NCBI GenBank assembly: GCA_018062515.1
Contig: JAGOSC010000022.1
Span: 1-40,048, forward strand
Reading direction: 5' to 3'
DNA from: Candidatus Omnitrophota bacterium
GTDB lineage: Bacteria; Omnitrophota; Gorgyraeia; Zapsychrales; Zapsychraceae
Length of the DNA: 40,048 bases
In this document: in pieces, positions 31,330-38,126 of the stretch
Layout: the number at the start of each line of letters is the position of its first letter
Position numbering within the stretch: position 1 is the stretch's first letter
Translations under genes and position numbers: made by a program
The notes under the pieces: model-generated
What the model saw: the letters and a program-made list of their open reading frames with translations, nothing else
What the model was told of the DNA's origin: nothing
Databases searched by the model: none

Positions 31330-32745
31330 TTAAACTCTAGGAACTTTTCCGATCATATAAAAATCTTCGGATTTTAAATGATCAAAATCTCCGGCAATGA
31401 TTTGGGCACAGCCCTCCACATTTTCTTCAATCGTTACGTATTCCCCCTTCTTTCCGGAGAAAACCTCGGATACGTGAAACGGTTGGGTCATAAAATTAAT
31501 TAATTTTTCTGCCCGTAAGAAAATATTTTGGTCATCTTTATTTAATTCTTCAACACCGATAACCTGCACAATACGTTTTAAGGCATGATGTTTATTGATA
31601 TGTTGCATAACCGATTGTGAAACATCGTAATGCCTTTTCCCGACGACAACCGGGTCAAGGTTACTGGATGAACTTTGTAATGGGTCGATGGCCGGATACA
31701 TACCGCGCTGGACCAAATCCCGCGACAAAACAAGACAACCGTCGAGATAACTGAAAATAGCGACGACCGCCGGATCCGTCATGTCATCCGCCGGAACGTA
31801 AACAGCTTGCATAGCCGTAATCGAACCGCCACCGTCGATGGAACGGATACGCTCTTGAACGGCGCTAACCTCAGAGGCTAAGGTAGGTTGATATCCCGTT
31901 TCCGCCGGAACACGGCCTAACAGCGTCGACAATTCCTGGCCACCTTGAATATAACGATAAATATTATCCATAAACAAAAGAACGTCTTTATTTTTTGCCT
32001 GAAGATATTCAGCCAAACATAGACCAGCGTTAACGACCTCGGCACGCGCGCCAGGCGGCTGGTCCATCTGACCAAACGACAACATAACGTTGCCTAACAA
32101 ATTCGCTTCTTTAAGTTCGTAGTATAACTCATTTCCCTCGCGGATGCGTTCTCCGATGCCGGCGAACACACAGGCCCCACCGCGCGCCTTAACAATATTA
32201 TTAATCAATTCCATAATAATAACTGTCTTACCGCAACCGGCCCCTCCGAGAATCCCGGTTTTACTTCCCTTAACAAGGGGATATAAAAGATCAAAATATT
32301 TAATACCTGTTTCAAGAACTTCCGGACGTTCACCTTTTTTATTCTTTAAATCAAAAGGGATAGGTTTCAACAAATATCGCGTTGGAACTCTTACCGGACA
32401 ATCGAATTCACCACCATTATCTAGCGGACGACCGACGGAATCCATAACCCGGCCGTAACAACCGTCGCCCATCGGGATAGTGATCGGAAGAAATGTATTG
32501 TAACAAACCGAATTAAGCTGAATATTCAGCGTGTCCATCAAAGCAACGGTACGCACTGTATTACTCGACAAATGTTCCTTGGTTTGAAGCATGACAAGCT
32601 CTCCATTGATGGTCCTCACTTCGATGACGTCATACATGGAAGGCATGTCTTCATTTTTCATGAAATAAACATCAACAACGGGGCCTTGAACGGAAATAAT
32701 TTTTCCAAGACCCATTTTCTTATTTTTCGTGGCTGTATGTTCCAA
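31330..32745 (-). CDS. atpD: F-type ATPase beta subunit (rearranged cluster)
   Basis: A 471-residue beta subunit. The P-loop is GGAGCGKT (167-174), the catalytic glutamate is in GERIREGNE (Glu199), and Walker B is LLFMDNIYR. ELSTLLGRVPAETGYQPTL and VPADDMTDPA also match catalytic betas. The catalytic site seems intact, so ATP hydrolysis or synthesis is expected. The DELSEED equivalent reads VEELNKDD. The start is a TTG with a GGAGG Shine-Dalgarno seven bases upstream, followed by a short basic extension. Beta is the last ATPase gene here, separated from alpha by five genes, unlike the usual alpha-gamma-beta-epsilon order. Confidence 0.94.
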   Translation of the reverse strand: MEHTATKNKKMGLGKIISVQGPVVDVYFMKNEDMPSMYDVIEVRTINGELVMLQTKEHLSSNTVRTVALMDTLNIQLNSVCYNTFLPITIPMGDGCYGRVMDSVGRPLDNGGEFDCPVRVPTRYLLKPIPFDLKNKKGERPEVLETGIKYFDLLYPLVKGSKTGILGGAGCGKTVIIMELINNIVKARGGACVFAGIGERIREGNELYYELKEANLLGNVMLSFGQMDQPPGARAEVVNAGLCLAEYLQAKNKDVLLFMDNIYRYIQGGQELSTLLGRVPAETGYQPTLASEVSAVQERIRSIDGGGSITAMQAVYVPADDMTDPAVVAIFSYLDGCLVLSRDLVQRGMYPAIDPLQSSSSNLDPVVVGKRHYDVSQSVMQHINKHHALKRIVQVIGVEELNKDDQNIFLRAEKLINFMTQPFHVSEVFSGKKGEYVTIEENVEGCAQIIAGDFDHLKSEDFYMIGKVPRV

Positions 32746-32759
32746 ATTAGTACCTCCGA

Positions 32760-33614
32760 TTATTCTTTCATAGTCATCATACGGGCGGTAAATGTTTCTC
32801 TAAGACTCTTGTCAATATCGCCTTTACGCGCTTTACGATAATTCATTCTGACTTTAATAACATTTTTATTCATTTCCGAGACGCGGTCTTCCAAAAATGA
32901 AGATTGCGCGGCGGCTGATGCAATGGTCGTGTCGACGAGAATATCAAAAATTTGACTGGTAATCCATAAATTCACCAGAAATTCAATCATGGACACCGGT
33001 TCGGACTCTTGAATAATATTGGAAAACTCATCAACAAATTGCGAACGCTGAACAACGATTTCTTCACAAGGCAAAAGCCACGTTGCTCTAAATTTCTGCG
33101 TGTCAAAACTCTTTGGCCAAGCATGGCAGATCATGATTTTACCTAACCGCCCGCTCATAACTTCCGGAATAATATAATCTTTTATAGCGACGGCTGTTTC
33201 GTATAGACCAGCCTTTTCCATCGACGGAAAAATCTTTAAATTCGGAGTATGTTTTCCCAGAGGTTCCGCGCACTTATCACCAACGCCAATAAACTGCACC
33301 TGCTCATGTTTATCCTTTTCACGAAATGCCAAGCGAACGATACTGTTATTAAACTGGGCTAAAAAACTGCCTTCGACGGTAACAACGATGATTCCCAATT
33401 TAGGATTGTCTTTAGAAATGAGCGGGTGTTTAACTTTTGAAAAACTGAGGAGCCTGAAAAATTCAACGAAGGATTCACCAAACCGTCGGAACTGATCCTT
33501 CTGCGCCATCAACGTATAAAATTTATTATCTGCGATATCTTTAAGGGTTTGAACAAGCCCGACGAGCGCGATCGAATCAGTAAGATCATTACGGACTTTT
33601 ATCGCTTTACCCAT
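32760..33614 (-). CDS. atpG: F-type ATPase gamma-like subunit
   Basis: A 284-residue protein. It is divergent, but its ends fit gamma: a helical N-terminus (SIALVGLVQTLKDIADNKFYTLMAQKDQF) and a C-terminal helix with NVIKVRMNYRKARKGDIDKSLRETFTARM, resembling the antiparallel coiled coil that turns inside the alpha-beta ring. A central Rossmann-like part (LGIIVVTVEGSFLAQFN) corresponds to the GLCGGLN region, but that motif itself is absent. Its position between the b-delta fusion and beta supports the call. It begins 1 bp after the b-delta stop. Confidence 0.8.
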   Translation of the reverse strand: MGKAIKVRNDLTDSIALVGLVQTLKDIADNKFYTLMAQKDQFRRFGESFVEFFRLLSFSKVKHPLISKDNPKLGIIVVTVEGSFLAQFNNSIVRLAFREKDKHEQVQFIGVGDKCAEPLGKHTPNLKIFPSMEKAGLYETAVAIKDYIIPEVMSGRLGKIMICHAWPKSFDTQKFRATWLLPCEEIVVQRSQFVDEFSNIIQESEPVSMIEFLVNLWITSQIFDILVDTTIASAAAQSSFLEDRVSEMNKNVIKVRMNYRKARKGDIDKSLRETFTARMMTMKE

Positions 33615-33615
33615 G

Positions 33616-34368
33616 TTAGACCTTTTGTTCTTCGAGCTCTGTTTGCATGTTTACGCCTATTTCTCTAATCAAACTTTGTATACTTCCGTCTAATGCTAAG
33701 CTTCCGAATTTGATGATAACTCCACCGCCAATTTTCGGATCTGTTTTAGCATCAAGAGTTATTGTCCGGTTTAATTTTTCTTTTAATACTTTACTGATCT
33801 CTGACTTCATTGCTTCGGACATAGGATTAACCGTCACTAACTCGGCGGTGTTAACATCGGGCTGTATATGGGTTGTATCGGTAACTTTAAGGTTTTCTAA
33901 AAACTCCGTGGTTAAGACCTCGTCGAAAATCCCTTTAGATTTCTCGCTCAGTACCTTGTTAACGATCTGCATACCGAAGGCCACCGCATGAATCTGCATT
34001 TCTTTCTCAAGTTCTTTTCGCATTTTTTCAGTGGCTTGTTTGGCCTTCTCGATAATTTCTTCACCTTCGAGTCTTGCCTTCTTAACAATCTCTTCCTTCT
34101 TTTCCTTCGATACTTGCTCAAGTTCATTCTGCATTTTTTGCGAAATAGCCAGCATTTCAGCACGCTTGCGCTCGAGTTCTTCATCCATTTGTTTCATCTT
34201 CTTCCCGAGCTCAACCTGCTGTTCCCGTTTCTTTTCAACTTCATCATCCAGCCGCCGCACCGACGATTCTGTCGACGAGAACAAAACCCACCGCAATACA
34301 AACGCCAGGATCCCGCAAATAATGACCATCAGGATAACAAAACTGATAATTAAGGATGTTAAATTCAT
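33616..34368 (-). CDS. F-type ATPase b-delta fusion (peripheral stalk)
   Basis: A 250-residue protein with an N-terminal membrane helix (about 5-30) and a long, highly charged coiled coil (about 35-150) like subunit b. A C-terminal domain (about 175-245) follows, with TVNPMSEAMKSEISKVLKEKL and DPKIGGGVIIKFGSLALDGSI, the signature of the delta (OSCP) C-terminal domain. The delta N-terminal helical bundle that grips alpha is missing. The ATG at 34368 has a GGGAG Shine-Dalgarno. A 92-bp gap separates it from the preceding c-like gene, the largest within the ATPase set. It should act as the stator stalk. Confidence 0.85.
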   Translation of the reverse strand: MNLTSLIISFVILMVIICGILAFVLRWVLFSSTESSVRRLDDEVEKKREQQVELGKKMKQMDEELERKRAEMLAISQKMQNELEQVSKEKKEEIVKKARLEGEEIIEKAKQATEKMRKELEKEMQIHAVAFGMQIVNKVLSEKSKGIFDEVLTTEFLENLKVTDTTHIQPDVNTAELVTVNPMSEAMKSEISKVLKEKLNRTITLDAKTDPKIGGGVIIKFGSLALDGSIQSLIREIGVNMQTELEEQKV

Positions 34369-34460
34369 ATCTTACTCCCATTCATTTTTTCTTCATTTCC
34401 TTTGAGATGGAAATGATGAGGTTCGTCCGTCGCGCAAACATACTATTAAAGACGACCTTT

Positions 34461-34703
34461 TTATTTGCCTGAAAACACATTATAAAAAGCGATTAACGAG
34501 GCAAACGTCACTACACCGATAATTAAAAGCGGCACAAATGTTTCCATTTGAATTGCCGGAATTTGAGATGGATTTTGACCCATTCGATTAATTGTTTTAC
34601 GACCGTAAAGAGCAATAATGACACATGGAATCAAAACAATGAGCCCAAAAACAATACAAAATATCGTACTAACGATCCAATCAGCTTTGGTTAACGTAAG
34701 CAT
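34461..34703 (-). CDS. Second c-subunit-like protein lacking the ion-binding carboxylate
   Basis: An 80-residue hairpin protein with two membrane helices and a central GQNPSQ loop (42-47), which corresponds to the RxP loop of c subunits. In helix two (about 55-76, VPLLIIGVVTFASLIAFYNVF) there is no Asp or Glu; the place that holds the ion-binding Glu in the neighbouring c subunit falls in IIGVVT. It may be a non-translocating rotor or membrane component, or a modified anchor. The ATG is preceded by GAGG. It follows the intact c gene by 9 bp. Confidence 0.78.
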   Translation of the reverse strand: MLTLTKADWIVSTIFCIVFGLIVLIPCVIIALYGRKTINRMGQNPSQIPAIQMETFVPLLIIGVVTFASLIAFYNVFSGK

Positions 34704-34712
34704 CGTAATCCT

Positions 34713-34931
34713 CTATTTAGAAAACAGCTGAAAAATAATCAACATGGAAATGATGGAAATCGCCTCGACTAAAACCAGCATAATAATCATTCCCATAAAA
34801 ATCTTAGTTGCCGCCGACGGATTCCGGCCTAAAGCCTTAATAACCGCATGGCCCAAAACGGCAATAACCACCGACGGTCCCATGACGGCAATGAACATGA
34901 CAATTAAAATTATAAACGTTTCGGCTATCAT
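34713..34931 (-). CDS. atpE: F-type ATPase c subunit
   Basis: A 72-residue two-helix protein. The polar loop is GRNPSA (35-40) and helix two carries the ion-binding glutamate (Glu56 in LVLVEAISI), so it can form a rotor ring. The usual glycine repeat of helix one is weakened (VIAVLGHAVIKALG). The residue after the Glu is Ala, not the Ser/Thr often seen in sodium-binding rings, which hints at proton specificity, but no subunit a is present to judge coupling. Confidence 0.87.
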   Translation of the reverse strand: MIAETFIILIVMFIAVMGPSVVIAVLGHAVIKALGRNPSAATKIFMGMIIMLVLVEAISIISMLIIFQLFSK

Positions 34932-34937
34932 ATTTTT

Positions 34938-35213
34938 TTAATTCTTTTCTTGTTTCTTTATAGGTTCCTCGACCATAATCGTGCATTCATTGGCAAAAAA
35001 TCGAATCACACCGCCGCGAATGAAAATCTTTTCATTCCAATTAATAATAATATCGCCCTTCTTTAAAACACCTATTAACGGATAATGATAAGCTAAAATT
35101 TCAAATTCACCGCGGTCACCCGTTAAAAAAAGACTTCGAATTTCTCCTTCATAGATTAGGCGCCTTGGGCTTAACACAATACACTTAAAATTTCCGCCCT
35201 TATACTTAACCAT
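34938..35213 (-). CDS. atpC: F-type ATPase epsilon subunit, N-terminal domain only
   Basis: A 91-residue protein that matches the beta-sandwich domain of epsilon (FKCIVLSPRRLIYEGEI, then GEFEILAYHYPLIGVLKKG). It lacks the C-terminal two-helix domain that inhibits rotation in many bacteria. It binds gamma and the c ring at the foot of the central stalk. Its place directly after alpha (19 bp) is atypical; normally it follows beta. Confidence 0.85.
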   Translation of the reverse strand: MVKYKGGNFKCIVLSPRRLIYEGEIRSLFLTGDRGEFEILAYHYPLIGVLKKGDIIINWNEKIFIRGGVIRFFANECTIMVEEPIKKQEKN

Positions 35214-35232
35214 AGTCTATCCGCAGCCTTAA

Positions 35233-36795
35233 TTATTTCTCGACGGTGGCTTTACGTTTATCTGTTGCCTCTTTTAAAACATCCCGTCCAATATTTTCCA
35301 ATACATTCTCCCCGGAGCCTTCCTCTTCTACCACTGGACGCCGCATTTCAAATTCTTTTACATAAGATTCAAGAAACTCTGACATCTTCTTCTCTAATTC
35401 ATCATCCAGTTTCCTGCGCTCTCTAAGCAATTTCAATAAATCAGGATTCTTGTCTAAAGCCCTTTGATAAATAGTGTCCTGAAATTCGTCAACTTCTTCT
35501 AACAAAAGACGACTCAAAAATTTCTTATTATAACCGTACAAAAGAAGCGATAACGTTTCAAGGTTTACCGGTGAGTCTTTATACTGACGCAGTAATTTTG
35601 TTAAAATTTCCCCGCTTTTTAAACGTTCTATTTGCTCTTCGGTCTGCCCACCGGTTCTCAACTGAGAAATTCTCTTAAGCTCGCGGAACTGAAGGAATTC
35701 CAAACGCAATGATCCGCCTAACTTTTTAATAATCGGCCATTGGACTTTGGAACCGACGCGGCTGACTGACAAACCAAGATCGAGCGCAGGTTTCTGACCT
35801 TGTCCGAATAATTGGGCATCCAAAAACACCTGTCCATCGGTCATAGAAACGAGATTAGAAGGAACGAATGCGGTCAAGTCTCCCTCGAGAATCTCGACGA
35901 TGGGAAGAAAAGTCATGGAACCAGCGCCTCTTTCTTTATCCAAATGGCAGGCCCGCTCAATCATTTTTGAATGCAAATAAAAAATATCACCCGGATATGA
36001 ATCCCGTCCCGGAGCGCGTCCTAAAAGCAATGAAATTTCCCGGTACGCCCAAGCATGTTTGGTAAAATCATCGAACCCAACAAACACATGCTTCCCTTGG
36101 TCTCTCCAATATTCGGCGAGGGAACAAGCCACGTATGGCGCCAAATACATTTGTCCCGCCGAAGACGAAGCCGGAGCAGCGACGATCAATGAATACTCAA
36201 AAGCATTGTGATCTTGAAATAATTGAACAACCCGCGCTAATTGTGAGCGCGCTTTACCAATAGCGCAGTAAATACAAATAAGGCCGGTATTTTTTTGATT
36301 TAAAATAACATCGGTAATAAAGGTCGTTTTTCCCGTACTTTTATTTCCAAGAATTAATTGGCGTTGGCCAAGCCCAATCGGGATCATCGTATCTAAAACT
36401 TTTGTTCCTGTTTCCAGCGTCATACATAATGGTTGGCGTTGAAGAATCGACGGAGCAACCGCGAAAATGGGATTATACGCGTCGGGTACGACCGGACCAA
36501 GACCATCCTGAGGCTCACAGAGAGAATTAACAATGCGGCCGATAAATTTGTCTCCAACGGGAACAGTAAACGGCTCCAAAGAAGCACGAACTTCATCTCC
36601 CGTTTTAACGTGATCTGTTTCTTTTAATAATAGACCATACGCTTCTTTTTGATTAAATCCGACGATGTTCGCTATTGTACTTAATCCAATCGTGACCAAC
36701 TGACCATAAACACAGCTGTTCAATCCCTCGATGATGACGATACATCCGCGGATACTTCTCACATGCCCGATTTCAACATATTTTAATTTAGACAC
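35233..36795 (-). CDS. atpA: F-type ATPase alpha subunit, lacking the N-terminal delta-binding helix
   Basis: A 520-residue alpha subunit. The P-loop is GNKSTGKT (150-157). It keeps PGRDSYPGDIFYLHSKMIERA, FVPSNLVSMTDGQ and the SVSRVGS region that holds the arginine finger in alpha. The protein starts directly in the beta-barrel (YVEIGHVRSIRG), without the roughly 20-residue N-terminal helix that binds delta in standard enzymes. It has a long acidic and basic C-terminal extension (about 475-520). It is the first ATPase gene of the array, 17 bp after the membrane protein with the duplicated domain. Confidence 0.93.
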   Translation of the reverse strand: MSKLKYVEIGHVRSIRGCIVIIEGLNSCVYGQLVTIGLSTIANIVGFNQKEAYGLLLKETDHVKTGDEVRASLEPFTVPVGDKFIGRIVNSLCEPQDGLGPVVPDAYNPIFAVAPSILQRQPLCMTLETGTKVLDTMIPIGLGQRQLILGNKSTGKTTFITDVILNQKNTGLICIYCAIGKARSQLARVVQLFQDHNAFEYSLIVAAPASSSAGQMYLAPYVACSLAEYWRDQGKHVFVGFDDFTKHAWAYREISLLLGRAPGRDSYPGDIFYLHSKMIERACHLDKERGAGSMTFLPIVEILEGDLTAFVPSNLVSMTDGQVFLDAQLFGQGQKPALDLGLSVSRVGSKVQWPIIKKLGGSLRLEFLQFRELKRISQLRTGGQTEEQIERLKSGEILTKLLRQYKDSPVNLETLSLLLYGYNKKFLSRLLLEEVDEFQDTIYQRALDKNPDLLKLLRERRKLDDELEKKMSEFLESYVKEFEMRRPVVEEEGSGENVLENIGRDVLKEATDKRKATVEK

Positions 36796-36812
36796 TACAC
36801 GAATCCTTTTGT

Positions 36813-38126
36813 TTAAACCTTAGCTTCTTCCTTATTAGCAGCACCTTCAGGCGAATCTTTAATGACTACAGATTTGGATCTGGTAAGAAAATAAATGAAG
36901 GCAATCAAGATGATCGCGCCGATTCCTATGATGACCCCAAGAATGGTTTTTCCACCCTCATTCTGTAAAGCGGTGCCTTCAAATAATGCTTTTGATATGT
37001 CGCTGACATTCTTCAAAGATTTTATCTTAGCCAGCATATTTTCTAATCTTGAACGAACCAGCCTTTCGCGAACAACTTCCAAAAGTTCATCCAGCGCTTG
37101 AACATCATTTTTTGCTTGATCATACCGGACTAAATTCGACCGATAATCCATAATATGCTGAGCGATATCACTTTCTCGGGCTTGAGTTGCCTCAATACCC
37201 TCAAGATTTCCTTTTATACTCGCGACGAGAAAATCTGCATTCTTGACGTATTCTGTCTTTTCCAATAATCGATAAGTTTCTCTGGTACGGTCTCGAAAAT
37301 TTTCGATATTCTGCTGATTAATTTTCCAAATATCCAAGATGCTGATCTCATAACGTTTCTTTTCTTTTGGCTGAAGTTCTTCTTCTCTCCATAAATACGA
37401 TTGCCCCTTTAACGAATCATATTTTATTTCAAAACCTTCGGCTTCAAGAATATGTTCAGGTTTTACTTCTTTAGGCAAATAATGCGTCTGCTCACTTTTC
37501 TTGACTTTAGTCGACGATGGATTTTCAGCTTCTAAGACTAAACGAAAAACGGCTGTTTCCTCGACGCTAGGCGGTTTGGAACGCCAATATTTAACGGAAA
37601 CTGCGTTGTTACGAATATCACTTAACTCTTTTTCATTGACTCTGTAACGGTCGATACGTTTACCGGTATTATCCGCACTTTCTTCCTGCGCAAGGACAAT
37701 GGAATCTAAACGTTTTATCAGGCTGTCTTTTTTTATCGCCGCTGCTTCGCCAAACTCACCCTCCGCAACTTCCGCGTAATTATTATCAATTTGTTCTTTG
37801 ATTTCCTGGATATTTTGCGGCTGTATCATCCAGACATCTCTGACTCTTACTCTTAATGTCTTTGACTCTTTTGGCCCAAGCTCAATAGATCCAACGACCG
37901 CGTAACAGCCATTGTCGACGTCATATTTGATTTCCAAACCGGCGGCATCAGTAATATCATCCAGTTTTAATTCTTTGGGAAGCAACTGTTTAATTTCTTT
38001 TGTTCTAGCTTCACTGGTTCCGTTAACAGCTAAAACATTGATGATCACATCCGCGTAGATAGTTTGGCATATAAGTAAAGTAAAAAGTGTGGGAAGTAAT
38101 AAGAATAGTTGTGTGATCTTTTTCAT
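36813..38126 (-). CDS. Secreted, C-terminally anchored protein with a duplicated domain
   Basis: A 437-residue protein of no recognised family. The signal peptide is MKKITQLFLLLPTLFTLLICQTIYA. The exported part contains two copies of one domain: LLPKELKLDDITDAAGLEIKYD...VRDVWMIQPQNI and YLPKEVKPEHILEAEGFEIKYD...ILDIWKINQQNI. Each is followed by helical, coiled-coil-prone sequence. A C-terminal membrane helix (about 390-412, TILGVIIGIGAIILIAFIYFL) precedes a short charged cytoplasmic tail. The ATG at 38126 overlaps the stop of the repeat protein (TAATG), so the two are translationally coupled; an upstream ATG at 38144 is possible. Co-occurrence with the ATPase genes suggests a membrane or stator partner; this is inference. 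Confidence 0.82.
   Translation of the reverse strand: MKKITQLFLLLPTLFTLLICQTIYADVIINVLAVNGTSEARTKEIKQLLPKELKLDDITDAAGLEIKYDVDNGCYAVVGSIELGPKESKTLRVRVRDVWMIQPQNIQEIKEQIDNNYAEVAEGEFGEAAAIKKDSLIKRLDSIVLAQEESADNTGKRIDRYRVNEKELSDIRNNAVSVKYWRSKPPSVEETAVFRLVLEAENPSSTKVKKSEQTHYLPKEVKPEHILEAEGFEIKYDSLKGQSYLWREEELQPKEKKRYEISILDIWKINQQNIENFRDRTRETYRLLEKTEYVKNADFLVASIKGNLEGIEATQARESDIAQHIMDYRSNLVRYDQAKNDVQALDELLEVVRERLVRSRLENMLAKIKSLKNVSDISKALFEGTALQNEGGKTILGVIIGIGAIILIAFIYFLTRSKSVVIKDSPEGAANKEEAKV

Noticed and set aside
34369..34460. 19-codon ORF (starts MFARRTNLIIS) in the gap between the c-like gene and the b-delta gene
   Set aside because: No ribosome-binding site and no recognisable feature; the gap may only hold a longer leader for b-delta.
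36813..38126. The duplicated-domain protein as a cryptic ATPase subunit a
   Set aside because: It has a signal peptide and one C-terminal membrane helix only; subunit a needs about five or six helices and a conserved Arg in the membrane.
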